64,000 nt of DNA from Setophaga petechia. Taxonomy: Eukaryota; Chordata; Aves; Passeriformes; Parulidae. Positions 13,451 to 26,800 of this stretch are shown here, piece after piece (the first letter of the stretch is position 1; each line of letters starts with the position of its first letter). The notes beneath the pieces were generated by a model, which was given only the letters and a program-made list of their open reading frames with translations, did not search any database and was not told where the DNA came from. The translations under genes and the position numbers were made by a program. Where the stretch lies: assembly GCA_024362935.1 (NCBI GenBank), contig JANCRA010000007.1, positions 8,496,503 through 8,560,502 of the forward strand, written 5' to 3'.

Positions 13451-16400
13451 CTCACATTGTACTGCAGGAGTATAAACACAGGCTTGTCCACAGTGCTCTC
13501 AACAGCTCTGGAGGAAATCCATGATTGCCCAGTGTCAAATAGGCCAGAGAAGCTGGGCTTTCTGTACACCAGCTACTGTCCTTATCCTAATATCCTGTCT
13601 CTTGTAGGAATGTGGAAATTTGCTGGTATGAGAGAAATAGGACAGTATGATGTTACTGTGATAAATATTCTCATTCAGAGTTTGATGCTACAACATTTTC
13701 CTTAATGCTCTACTATTTCTAAAGATTCAGACTGGCCAGTGTTTAACATTTTTCAAGACCATGCCAAGGTGCCACAGAGATTAAAAATGGAGGTAGAAAA
13801 TATATAATATTTGAGAAGAAAAAAAGAGAGTTGTTTGTGTGAGGAGAAAAAACATTTTGAAACCAGAAAATACCATCTCAACCAATCCTTTCCCTACACT
13901 ATAAATATTTAAAAGCAAAAACTATGTTATCAATACTCTATTCCTTCCTGTCCAAGTTCTCTTTGACAGAGAAAATAATCCTGGAAAACATAAAGACAAG
14001 ATATTTCATCTACCTAGAAATCTTAGTACCCTACTGGCTAGGCACTATATATGGGCTACTTATATGAGATACTGGACCATTATGCTGATTTTGCATGGAT
14101 TTGTGTGACCACACGAATTTCCAGGCCTGAGAACACAAGAAATAGAACAGAAAAAAACAGCAAGATTGGTCCTCTCCAAGCTTTGAGATCTCTAGGCTAG
14201 AAATAAATTCCACTGCGCTTCCTGAATTTAATGCACAAACTTGAAACCCTCTGGCCTTCCTTGCTGATCTTTCTGCCTCTTCAGCCCCAGCTGGACAGGC
14301 ACTGGTCCAGTCTGTGACAACCATGGGGTGTCCACCTCCCCCTGGGCCCCACCACGTACAGAGCAGGAGCTCATGTTGCTCCTACAGGGAACGAGGGAAA
14401 TTCCTGCAGCTTGAACAGAAGCTGGTGTACATCTTACAGCTCCAGATGATGTGGGGTTTTTTCATTTCTGTGTTATCACTCAGGCAGAGCTGCTTTGCCC
14501 AAGGAAAGCCCTTTCCTGTCTGTAGTGTGTGGTATCTAGGAAAGCGTGGGGTGTACAGGCAGGGCCTCCATCTGCTCCCCTTTGCCTGTCCCACAGTGCA
14601 GCAGGCAGAGGGGTGAGGCACACACAGGAACACTCTCAGCTGCTGCTTCACTTGTCTGAATCACAACATGGCATTTCATGAATAACCCCTTTTCCACAAA
14701 GACAAAAGCAGGATTTTGCTGCCGACTTCCCTAATGCTGCAGAGACCAGCTGATTAAACTCCTTGGAAATGCATGTAAATTATCTTTATTGCATGGACTT
14801 CAATGAATCTAGACAAACTTACACCCACTAGGAAACCAATCCTTATGTATTACTGCAGTAATGTACAACTGGACAAAGAAATACAGTTACAAATGTAAAT
14901 AAGAATATGAAAGAAAAAGAATCTCTTTCCTAGAAGCTGTTACCCCATCAGATTTCAACAGGACTGTAAAAGTCTTCAGGCTACAGACTTTATTCTCTCT
15001 ACCTTTCACCTGAAATTAATGTTGTTCTAAACAAATGCAATCTTTATAATTTTTCCTATCCCAATTCAGTTACTATTTCCTGCTCTGCATTTAATTCCTA
15101 ATAAGAAATTAAATATGTACCCTGATCAAAAAATTATTTTCCTTTTCAATTACGCAAATGTTAAAACTCTGCTTCTGTGGCAAAGAGATGGCACTCTGAT
15201 GAACAGAGCCATCTACAGAAATCTTTTTGATAATGGTGTCCTTCTTTCAAATCCAAACATTTCCTTGATGTAGAATACAAATTGAGCTCTAGTGTATAAG
15301 TCAGCTAGGATTTCAAAGTTGGCCTTTATACTTCGCCATTAATTAATTCCATCCAAGAAATTCAAACAAAGATACAAACAAAAAAGTTCTCTAAATACAT
15401 TACATAAGGCATTCAGAATATTCTAATTCATTCCCCTCCAGGAACACAGCAGAGTCAAAGAATAGTGTACACAGCATGTTTGGTCTGCATAAAGAGCACT
15501 AGAAACTGTAAGAATAGTTTAAAACCCATTTATTTAAAGCTCTCCATTATAAGAGCTATTGCAGAGTGTTTGCTAATCAATCTACACTTCTGAGTTCTAA
15601 ACAATTGCGGGCTAAATGAAGTGTGCCTTTCTTCACTTTCAGATGCAGGAACAAAGTTTCCTATTAAAAGGGAGGAAATGCTAGCAGAAGGCAGAAGACC
15701 TCTTCCAAAATTTACTGGAACTTCTGAGTAGTTTAAACATTGGTTAGAAAGTCAGAAACTCTTGTTTGTGATCTGAGAAAGAGACATTCTTTCCCAATAC
15801 ACCTCATGTACAGTTTTAAGTCAGGTAGAAAAACCGTTTTCTCTGATACAATGAGGAAAGCCTCCAAAATCAGGGAAATGCATACAAATGACTTAAAAAT
15901 TTTTAAAATCTCGTTTTCTTGGAATTATCACAACATGACTAAATCAGAAGCCAAATGGGTCGGTGGTCAGTCAGCATAGTGAGATCTTCCAAGCTGAGTA
16001 ATCAAAAATGGTTTGTGCTTAGGAGTAAGTACAACAGCATGAAGTAAGAGCAGAGCAGCTATGTCTGCTCAGCCTGAAAGCACACTAAGAGTTTTCTTCT
16101 TCTCAAGATTCACTTAGTTCAACTTGTATAGAAACACAAGGGAAACTTATCACCTCACACCTTTAGCACAAATCTTGGTAGTATTCATCCACCAGAAACC
16201 AGATTTCCTAGACAGGGGAAGAGGCACAGTCACAAATGCAATGTCAGAAACTAAAAGAAAAAAGAAAGTGAAAAGTAGGCTTTGCTGTGCTCCCCACTAG
16301 CCCATAGATGACACCTCCTTCCTTGTCCCTCCTGTGGGACAATTTCTATAAAAGGCCACAGAGCTTAGTTGATACCACAGTGCTATAAGTGCCATTAACT

Positions 16401-19400
16401 TCTAAGAGATTTCCCTAGGCCATTATCTCCTACCCTTAGCTGACTTTTCCCTGGAGCCCAGCTCACAGAACACTAATTTGTGCTAGGACCTTGTATGGTC
16501 ATTGTTTTTGTGTAGTCCATCTCATTATTTTCTTGTACTCTTATTTAACATGCAGTAAGACCTAGGAAAGCCCCACACCAAACTGGATACTTTATAGGAC
16601 TAAATTCCTAACACTTGATTGTGAATATGCTGCACGAGAAAGCCAATATTTGACATCCTCTTCACTTTTTATTTTACACAGACCTACAATAATGCACAAT
16701 CTCAAGAGTTTTAGGTTACAATAACTTGCAGCATTACCTGAGACTGTTTGAGAAGATGCAGCTCCTGTAAAGGACAGAGATTAATTCCAGTGCCTATATG
16801 GGCATAGAGAAGCATATGTATTTCTATTTCCTTTGATCATGTTTGATAACAAAGACTATATTTCCATCATGTAAATTTTGAGGGATTTGAGGGTTGTGTT
16901 TAACATGCACTATAATTAGTACAAGCTGTTTAAATATTCATCAATGCTCTTTAGGCACTGAACCCCAGGCACTGAAAGGCAAAAAAGAAATAATTTCACT
17001 TACATGTTGTAGGAACCAGCTACTTGGAACAATCTAAATTGAACTGGGAACAATCTAAATCAAAACCAAGAAAAGATCAATTATTTACCTCTTTCCTCCC
17101 TATGATAAATGCCAAATGTCTGGATTCAGTCTTTTTAATCCACCTGGAAACTGAAGACACAACTAAAACCATACTGAGTGCATTGTCTCCCTCAACTAAA
17201 TATCCCAAACCCAGAGGAAGGCGATGCCTACATTCTCAGAGCTTATCTATCTGCAGAGCTTTGTAGTCTCTCATTCAAGAATTTGGATTTTCTCTGAGAT
17301 ATGCGGCTTGGAAATGAGTCTGGCACAATATCATCTCTTTTGTTATGTAATTGGAAAACTTCATATCTTCTTTTAATATTAACATGGGTTTCAGAGGAAA
17401 GAGTAAATTCCACTTTTCTTGAGGAAACAAAGCCCATCTGAACGCACATCTTCACAATGTACAGACAGATATCCAGGCATGAGGAGCAGGCCCTGCTGAT
17501 TGTCCATGCAAAGCAGCATCATGAGATGCTATCTGTATTTTTATTGTGACTACAGTTTACAGACCACATATTCTGGTGTGGTGACAGATGAATAGTTCCC
17601 CAGCACAGCGTGGGATGATGGCCCATTATACAGCTAAGGGTCTGTAAGGAAGGTTTCCATGACAGCATTCTGTGTATCACTGGTATTTTGGAAATAACAT
17701 TCAGCTTTGATCTCTGACTTCTACAGGTTTTACTGTTCCCATGAAACATTATATTCAAGCAAAAAAAAAAAAAAAAAACCAAGCCAGGGCTAACATGAAT
17801 ATTTTACATACAGCCAGGGATGCCTGGAAGTGATATTCCTGTGATAAACTGTAGAGCTAAGTGATAAACCACAGAGCTATTTGTTAAATGCACCTATTAA
17901 ATATCTTTAATTACCTGTTCTACTCTCTGGCCAGTAACCATTCTGTCTTGGGACTCATTCTAAAGTTTTATACTGCTGAATAGGTTCAGGCAGCTGGCAT
18001 TTCCAGCCTGCTGTCTACATTAAAATATAGGATTTTTTTGAAAACAAAAACTGATTCAAAGCCCCAGAGAAGTTAGCTTCAACCTGGGCCAAAAAAAGGG
18101 CTTTTCTATACATTAAAACATGATGGTTTTTATGCTCCACAGAGCTGAGGATGAGTTTAGCACTGAATGACAGGGGAGAGTTGGGACAGGAAGGGCCTTA
18201 AGAATACTTCACATTCAGATGTTCATAAAAGTTGTTCCAAGTAAAGTTATAATCTGTTTTGCAGCTGTTTATTCCTCTGCATTTGGACAGGAATTTCCAA
18301 GGGGTCTGAAGGAACTGGATGCCCAGTTCCTATTGAATTTCAGTAGCATTCCACCCCTTAACTCCAGTGGGCTGCTCTGAAGGCTGGGACACGAAACACA
18401 GCCTCTGTAATGAATTTAAACAAACAGTGGGGATCTGTGAATTTTCAAGAACAAGGCCACAATCCAGGTCTTATATGCAGCACAGGGAGAGGCCCTGTGC
18501 AACCTTCTGCTAGTTTGGAAATGAAGACTTCTCTCAGTCCACACATGACTCTGCTAAAGCAAAATTCACTATCACATTATGCATATCTGTCTGTAAGCAT
18601 GTACTTACAATTTATATACAATAAAATATCTAACTGGCTGCAATCTGCTTAAGGAGCTTTTCTCTTAACCATGTGAATATCAAAGCACAGAGAAAATTGC
18701 AGAAGGATTTTAATTATATACAAGATCTGTGCTTAGATAAACCACCTACATGGATTTTTAATCTTTTGTGGGCAGCCAGTTCTTCTTAATGAGTGTAAAA
18801 AAGAATTCAATAATAAACACAAACACTGAGTGACAATACAAAAGCATGGATTTTCCAGCACATTTGAACATATGGCACGAAAAAATTATCTCTGATAAGG
18901 AAGAGAAGATGTAGTGTTTCCAAAATGCAGCTTTTATTAATCAATTTCCCCACATTTTTTAGAGGATTATGAGTAAAATCTGATGATGGAGAGAATGAAG
19001 TGGTCAGAATTCCTCAGCTGTGCTCTCATGGAAAGAGAGGAGACCTATCACACTGTCCATTCCTAAAGTAAATCCCAAAGTGTTTTTCTGTATCAATGTC
19101 AGGCAGGAGCATGAGCCACTGGTGTCCTACTTTTCTGCATGCTCCTCCATTTCAAGCTCCAAATAAGCCAATAAAATATACCAGTGAACGTTTCCATCCT
19201 TACAAATGTTTTCAATTGCACCCTGCCAGGAAAGCAGTTTTGCTGGGGCATGCCAAGGAAATGAGCCTTTTGCTCCTGTTTTAAAAAAATGTACTGATTT
19301 AGCTGGTGTAAAGGATTACCTGATATCCTTTGATAACAGGCAACGAGAAATCAGAACTTCCACAGAAATCAACAAGAGCAAGATGCACTGCTGGCACCAC

Positions 19401-19770
19401 AGTTAACCCAGCACAGAACTTTGCACTGAGCTGTGGTACTGCCTCATGATTAACACAGGAAGAATTTGTGTGAGACACCAGGGCTAGGAGAGAGTCTAAG
19501 GCCCTTAGCACAACCCTAGCAGTCAGGGTTCTACATGTGATAGAAATTTTTTGCTTCTCTAAATTTACAGCAAGGGAAGGGGCGAGATGGAGGAAAGCAA
19601 TGTTTAATCTTCCTCAGGGTGGGTAGCATGCTCAAGAGACACACTTGGCTCTGGTAGTTTCCTTCAAAAGCAAAGCTTGTTGTTCTGAACTTGTAGCCAG
19701 CTCTGCTCAGCTAGTCACCTGCTTTCTACCCACAAGTCTCATCTTAGACTTGTTGTATGTTCTTTGTAAA
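13451..19770. other. AT-rich unique non-coding sequence
   Basis: No gene or mobile element is recognised. It contains a pure A tract of 18 bases (17761-17778) and a two-copy direct repeat of GGAACAATCTAAAT at 17026-17039 and 17047-17060 (period 21). A GC-richer patch spans about 14.28-14.65 kb. All ORFs are 100 codons or shorter and have no family resemblance. Confidence 0.55.
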
Positions 19771-19905
19771 GGTCTTAGGTTAGAGCATGACACTAATAAT
19801 GCCAGGGCTGTGGGTTCAGTCCCTGTATAGGCCATTCACTTTAGAGTTGGACTTGATGACCCTTGTGGATCCCTTCCAACCCAGAATATTCTGTGCTTAT
19901 GTGAT
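19771..19905 (+). mobile_element. TguSINE1-like SINE (tRNA-Ile-derived head, CR1-type tail)
   Basis: The head matches a degraded tRNA-Ile. TTAGAGCATG (19780-19789) corresponds to the D-stem region, CACTAATAATGCC (19791-19803) to the anticodon arm with an AAT anticodon context, and GGTTCAGTCCC (19813-19823) to the polymerase III B box (family form GGTTCGANTCC). GGCCA at about 19830-19834 is the tRNA 3' end. The tail TTGGACTTGATGACCCTTG (19847-19865), then CCCTTCCAACCCAGAA and ATTCTGTGCTTATGTG, is the 3' end shared with CR1, used for mobilisation by CR1 reverse transcriptase. The A-box region is missing or shortened compared with tRNA-Ile, so the copy is probably transcriptionally dead. This chimaeric SINE family is known from passerine birds and is the best taxonomic marker in the window. 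Confidence 0.85.
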
Positions 19906-22900
19906 TTGGAGAAGTTTGGTCTGGGGAAGAGGCAGTCTTCAATTTCTGAGGAATGCTAGCAGTCACAAGAAGAAGTGATGGTAAGTTACTTGATGGGATG
20001 CACCAGGAATCTGTGTAACTGCATGTAGGGCTGTTCATTGCTACCTCAGCTCACTTATCAGGTCCAAGCAGCACTGACTTCCATAGGAAAGGATTGTTAC
20101 CTTACAAAAAAGAGCAAATGAAGAGAGGAAAAAGTGCTGCTCAAGCACTGACTTCCCTATTTTTCTCACCAGGCTTTTGTTTATTCTTGGACAGTGTTCC
20201 CTATCCTCATCTCAAGTACAAGATAGCCAGGTTGAGGAGGACATGCATGTAGGCATTTGCAGACTGTTTGGGATACAGAAGCTGCAGAATTTCCCAGGTA
20301 AGCAGCACTCTGAGCCCACAGAGAGGGCTGGCACTTTGCCCTGCATCCCCAGCTCCAGAGACCCTCCTCACATGGAGGGCCATGTGTTACATGCCCTACA
20401 AGTCTGACAACTGGCTCCTCTCTGTTCCAGTCTTCTTGGCAGCTTCACTTTGGAAAAAGCATGGTACAAAATGTGGGATGACAATCCAACAAATCTACAG
20501 TCAAGGGCAAAACAACAGCGTGTCAACAGAGAGTTTTGATGATAAGATATTCCCAACCCAGACAATCTGGATACGTAACCTGCTCAAGCCAAGTCAGAAA
20601 ATAAAAATGAAATATGAATTAACAAGCTGTGAAGGAAGCCAAAGAGGATTTTTGACTTTCTGCCTTTCTTGATCTCTTGGCAGCTCACAAGCTTTTGGGC
20701 TGGCAGAGGCTGCCTTACCTACCAGGACTGTCCAGCACAGGGAGGGCTGAAGGAAAGCTGCAGAGGGCAGGTACAGGAAAAGGGGCAGAAACAGCAGCAC
20801 TTTTCAGCAAATTAGAGCATGGAAGTGTACAAAGCACTTAGATACCTAATTTTAAAAATTGTGTGTCATGGGGAAGTGAAGATAGATGCATCTTGGGAAG
20901 AGTTTTACTTCTGCTCTGAATGTGCTGGCAGCATGATATTGTGCACTTGGCAAGTTTCCCTAAAATCAAAACCTTAAATCAATGGGCAGTGTATGCCAGT
21001 ATTTCTTCAGCTCAGAGATGGGATTCTCTTCTAGGTTTCCTTTTTTAATCTTTTTCTTACTGATGAAAATTTGAAGGAACTTGAGCTGTAGAAAATACAT
21101 TGCAGACCCCCGCTTTTCAACAGATGCCATTTTATAGAAGCTGGTAAAGTCTGGGGCTCCCTGGTTGTTTTGCTTTCTCTCCCTGACTGCAGTGAAACCC
21201 AGCTATGTAACATCTGATGCCTACAATTCACTCATCAGCAGCTATTCTGCTTTTTTTTTCTTCCCAAAGAGACTACCAGGCAGCTCTAATCAGAGTTGAT
21301 GTAGATCAATGTGAGCTTTTACTTTCATTATATTTAAAGGGACATACGATTTATTGATTTGCGTATCAAATTTTAGCACACGTGTTTTCTCTTTTGTCTA
21401 CAGTCAATGCAGCAGATCTGTAGATCCAAATGTCATGCAGTACAAAGCCAGAGTAATATCACAAAGATGATTAGGCAGAGATATTGGCAGAGGACACATT
21501 TATGTTATAATTTCAAGTTTTTAATATGTAAAGATGACTGCTTGAGTGCAAAGTTAGAGCCCTGAAAAAGCATTAAATCTGTGTGCCCTTGTTCTGTGGG
21601 GGTTTATAAAATGGCTGTTTGCTTGATTTAAACATGATGTCCTATTCTTAGATATTTAAAAATTATTTAAAATTAAAAGCTAATTTATCTTGTGATGCTG
21701 ATAATTAGTTGAAAAAAGCAAAGAGCTTTTTTCTTTGTTTTTTAAAACAAAGAAAAAACCCACATACTGTGCTGCCATATATCCTTTGCTTAATATGCCT
21801 TTTTCTTCTTGTTTTTCCTGAACAATATGGTCCAATTATACATCTGACATAAGCTTATCACCAGAGTCAGGAATTAGGTAGTATTCACCTCACTGGCCAT
21901 GTGCAGGCATGCACATGTTAGAGATTCAGTCTGACAACTGCCTAGGCTCCCTCTGCAGTCCAAGAAGCAGGAAAGGCACCTCATTCTACTCCATCCCCAG
22001 CTTGGGGTCCTCTCCAGGGACCAGCTCCACCTACACAGCTGACCTTGGCTACTTATCTGAAATTTGTAAAAAGATACGGGTCCAAGCTGCAGTGAAAGCT
22101 GCTGCTTTTACTTAAGATCAACTCTGCTTAATTTCACAGGTCTGACCCAGCCCCAGTGCCTCCCTTCAGCGATGCATTACAGGTTACTTCCGTGAGATTA
22201 GAGCATTCTTACTGTCAGGCAAAAGCAAAAGGGGCTTGCTGAATCATGTCCTCAGTCTAAAAGAACTACTGATGTTCATTTGTTAAACCCTATAAATTAT
22301 ATAACATTCTTTATGGGTTAACTAATGCAGTATTAAGGACAGAGCAAACTGACAGCTGTAGTGCCTCTAACATAAGAGAGGAGCTTTTAGCACCTTTGAC
22401 CTGTCCTGCTCCTTCCCTTGAAGCGCAGAAATATCATTCATATTTCTTTCCCCTTGGAAGCAGGGAAAAAGAATATAGAATATAAGTTAATATTTATGAG
22501 TGACAGCATGATTGTCCACTAAGGAGGCATCATCAGCCAGTAGTAATTCATTTTTTCAGGGCATAATGTACATCTCTCATATGTCTCCTGCATATTAGCA
22601 GAGCTGAGGCTGGGGACAGAGAGCACCCAGAGTTTTGCTTTTGCTGTGTGAATAAAGGCAGGATCCGATGTGAATGACTCACTGCTGTTGTGTAAGCTTG
22701 TAAGCATCTTTGCGTGAAAGATGAAGGCATTTTAGATGAGCCTGCTCGAATCAGTGCCATCCTCCCAAGCTTGAGAACATCATTCTGAACAACACAGGCT
22801 TGAAATGCAACAAGATATGAGCTGCAGTATTACTGGGAAAGAAATCCGCCAAAGATCAGTTAAGAAGTATTTGTTAATTCAATTTAAAATTCAGCTTGGC

Positions 22901-23159
22901 CATGGAAATGCCTCTGATCATGATCCTTTTGAACCACTTCTCCAGTCATGCAGCATTTCTAAGGAAAGGTGTGGTCGTTTTAAGTCCATTTTAGGGAAAT
23001 GGTAGGTCTAAAACACACACTAAAAGGAAGTTAAGTTTCATGGTAATATTTTTAAGAATTTGTTTCAACAATAGCAGATTGATCAATTTCTTTAGTTCTT
23101 ATTTGCAGTTTTAAAGAAAACTTTATTTCCCTGCCTCCAGTTTTCACTGAACTTGACCT
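19906..23159. other. Unique non-coding sequence, no gene recognised
   Basis: Mixed composition. It contains a near-perfect palindrome at 21727-21758, annotated separately. A 134-codon ORF on plus (20268-20672) and shorter frames show no recognisable domain. An A+T-rich block spans about 21.48-21.86 kb. Confidence 0.5.
21727..21758. repeat. Perfect inverted repeat, 15-bp arms, 2-base centre
   Basis: TTTTTTCTTTGTTTT (21727-21741) is followed by TT and then its exact reverse complement (21744-21758). It would form a tight hairpin or cruciform. The sequence is low-complexity (T/A with single C and G), so it may simply reflect slippage plus inversion rather than a functional RNA. Confidence 0.85.
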
Positions 23160-23165
23160 GTCAGG

Positions 23166-23858
23166 ATGAATGTGTGCTCATATGAAACCCCACAGCATGT
23201 CTGTCACAGGCTGGGTACCAGCCCCCACTGCTGTCCTCCTCTGCTCAGCCATAGCAGCTGCTTGGGCAGCCAGGGGAGGAGAGGAGCCAGCCCGGGAGCC
23301 CACAGATGCCCTGCCTGCTCCAAGACCCCCTCCTCTGTCTGTGGCTGCTGGCTGTGCCCCCGTGTGTTGCCTGATGCATCTAGAGGAGCTACTTGGCTCC
23401 CAGGGTGGCACACACCCCTTGCCTGGGACAGGGTGCTGTGTACAGAGCCTGGGAAGCAGGGAGGGGTAGAGGTGTTCCATTTACAAGAGCTGGTACATTC
23501 CTTTGTCACAAGACTGAAAGTACACATGGCCTTTATGCACTTAGAGCTGTTATTTCTGGCACTGGTTCCCACTCTCTCACCAGTCCTGGAAACCATATTA
23601 GCAGGTACTGCACGGATTACATCAATCACAGCCAAACATGAAAAATCTTGCAAAAAATTTATCATCTTGCCTATGAAGTCTTGCCTAAGAGACGACACAA
23701 AGATAATACTTACAAACTTGAGAGACAAGACTTGTTTAGCAGGCCCTTGTTCTTTACTCATCCAGGACAATGTGGTGAGCTCTTTGCTTCCCTGGGCAAC
23801 TGCACTGAAGCTGGAACACTTCCCTCACACAGCCCAAATGCCGGTTTCCATTTTTTAG
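23166..23858 (+). other. 230-codon open reading frame in a GC-rich patch, coding status unproven
   Basis: A 230-residue frame opens at ATG 23166 and runs through a GC-rich patch (about 23200-23480) into ordinary AT-richer sequence, where an open frame is less expected. The first 90 residues are rich in Cys, Pro, Ser and Gly and look compositional. The later part, after about residue 110, is a more normal amino-acid mix with a hydrophobic run (FMHLELLFLALVPTL). No domain or family is recognised. A 188-codon minus-strand frame (23204-23770) and a 99-codon plus-strand frame overlap it, which argues for chance openness. No promoter, splice or polyadenylation context was identified. It could be a lncRNA exon or a chance ORF. 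Confidence 0.15.
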
Positions 23859-26800
23859 AGCTACATAATTCGATTTGCTCTGGTGGTTCAAAAGGTCAGT
23901 GGGGAAGGGCTCCCGTGGAGAGGAGAGCGAGCAGCTCTCACTAACAAATGGGTGCTTGCCTTGGAAAACAGCACATGTCTGTTCACATCATCCAAACTGC
24001 TAAAACATCCCACTGAGAGAGAGCCTGCCACAGGAGGAGACTTTACAGATCTTTTGGTCACCAGGAGTCACACAAATATGAGCCAGAAAAAATATTTTGC
24101 TCTTTAAAAGAGAATCATTATATATAGTGCTTGATAAAGTTCATTCTACTAATTTGTGGAATTGGGAGGGAAAACAGGACTCAGTTGTTTGAGGAAAGTA
24201 TTCAGATGTAAAATGTGACTTCAGCTCGCTGGTGGTGTTGTGACAGGATAGAGACAAAAGGATATTCAAAACACACAGCTAGGACAGGGGAAAGAAAAGC
24301 TGAATCCCAGCTGCCATGTAAGGACAACCATGGTGTGTGAGTTGGAAGGAACCACTCAGATCCAAGTCCACAGCCAAGGCAACAATTAATACAAAGGCAG
24401 AAGTTCTTGTAAAATTTCCATTATGCGTTGCTAAGGTAAAGCAAAAGCTTTTTCAGAACAAATAAATAAACATTAAAAATACATTCCTTTCCACAAACAG
24501 AGCAGGTCAAAGCAGTGTTATTCCACAAGCACAATGGATAACAAGAAATGTTTCTCAGAAGTACTGTCCTGCCCTGCTCCCACTGGAGTGAGAGAACTCA
24601 CTAAGGGAGAAGAATTAGATCTATACAGGAAGCATCAGTCTGCCACAATAATACAGCATCTCTTGTCACAAAGGATTTGAAAGATATTTAACATGCAGTG
24701 TCAGCAAGACCATTCAGCTACCAATGAATAGGAGCTTCTTGATTACAGCATAACAAGAGTCGGCCCCTCAGCCTGGAGGGCTCTGCAGTGGTGGGGCAGG
24801 AGAGCCCAGGCACATCCTCCAGGCACACACACTGTGCCCACTCTGCTGCCAGTGGTCACCCTGGCTGTGCTGAGAACACCACAGCAACATCAGCACCACC
24901 TGAAAGCCTGCACAGAAACCCTCAGTGCTCTCACCTGCACACACCTCACTGCTGAGGGAGAATTGTGAGCATGGCAGATGTTGGCCCTGCTGATCTGTAG
25001 CTCTTGGAAGCACTCAGAAAGGAGGACGGGAAGTGCCAAATCCACACTGACTGGCAGACAGTGATGTCCTTGGTGCTGTATAATCCTCCTGCTGACTCAA
25101 AGGTACACCAAAGCCCAGCTGACCATAAGACATTTCTGAATAACTGCTCTCTGGTTTATAGAAGAATGTGTGGAATGGTACATCCCAGAGCACCACGCTG
25201 GGCATAACCTACCAAAGAAGCTGCACTACCTGCTGAGCTTGAGCAGACCCAAAGAAATTATTTAAACCTGAAGTTACCTGTAGGGCACTCTCAGCCTTTT
25301 GAGCCCTGTGCTTAAAATGTCTGTTTATGACCTGTTCCCCTCCCATCCAACACAAGAAGAGATAATTAGTATGAAAAAGCCAGATGCTGGTAAGAGAATA
25401 TTGTGAGGTCAAAATGTTTTATACATGTGGTTGAAAAAATAAAAATCACTTACTAATCTGTGGTTTACATAAAGTGCTCTTGGCATTATTTTTTTTAAAG
25501 GCACAGCAGTCCTAGAAATACTCAAGTTGGGTGGTCAGTATTTTTGTTTCAGTTTCAAGCAACTGGTGGAAAATAGGAACAGACAAGCCATGAAAGATTA
25601 AACCTAACTTTGGCTGCTTTTCTGGCAAGAAATCACTCTTCAGCCTGAAAATGGTGCCATAGTCTACAAGAATAAAACTGCAGATCAAATGATATCTCAG
25701 AATATGTGTCAGTTTTAATGTACAAGGTCTTTATCATGAAGCAGATCTAGGAAAAAATCCCAAAACCACTGAAGGCATTGTGGCAATTTTTTTTCCCAGA
25801 AAGTAACAAAACTCCTGAATGGTGCTATTTGTGGTTTGTGTCTCTGCATCAGGAACATGTGAATTTTGGCTTGTAATTATTCAGACACAGGACAGGAAGT
25901 CTGAGCCAAGGATAGGTTTTATTTCTGCTCTGAAACTGCCTTTCATACTTTCTTGAGATTGTTGAGGAATGGCTCTCAAATCCTGGAGTTATACTCTGTG
26001 CTCTTAGATCAATGTGCAAATACATTAGGAGGAAATTTTTGTCAGAAACCACCTTTAATCACTTCACTCACTTTCAACCTTGCACTTCACAACTTTACAA
26101 ATAAAAAAAAGTGTTTCTAACAGCAGGGATAGCAAAGTCCTTGAGAAATGACCCAGGAAAGAAACACTGCAGTGTTTAAAGAGAAGCTTAAACAAACACG
26201 TATCATAAATGTGTTTAAAGCTTCAGGAGCTCAGCTGGAGCTGCTGCTTTGCAGCTGGGGAGGCAGATAGAGGATGGCTGTAAGGCTGTCCAGACAGCAC
26301 TTGAAGGTGAGGGAGCCCAGTATCTCCTTTTTCACCCTCACCAAGGCAGGAACTTTGGCTTACGTGCTGGGGAAGCCCCAGAACTGACAGCCCCTAACCA
26401 GCCTAACCTGAAAATTTAGCCCAACCTAGAGGTGTTTTGCTCAGTACAACAATAAAAATCAAAGGAAGATTAAAAGGAGAGGAATCACCTGTCAACACAG
26501 GTTATGGGATGTTTAAAAATCTTTGTGGGTTCAAAGTAATGTTTAGCTACCCTGCTGACGCAATTGGTTTTCCTGCTTTCTTGTTTTGGGTATTTGTGCT
26601 TCAGCTGCAGCTCCGTCCCTTTCCTGCACAGTGGGCCATCTCCCTCCACGGGTGTGTTCCAACAAAAAGAAAGCTTGTACATGGGAAAAATGACAAAATT
26701 CTACCTTGTCCCCAGAACCCTTCATCTAATGTCTTGATTGTGTGCAAGAGGTACCAAATGCATCCAAGCAGCCATTTTCTGCACTCACAGCACAGTCAGG

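Noticed and set aside
19771..19840. Possible functional tRNA-Ile gene
   Set aside because: The acceptor and D-arm portions are missing, the A box is lost, and the sequence continues directly into a CR1-type tail. It is a SINE.
24338..24372. CR1 3'-end fragment
   Set aside because: Only about 30 bases resemble CR1, too short to separate from chance. It is noted inside the surrounding interval instead.
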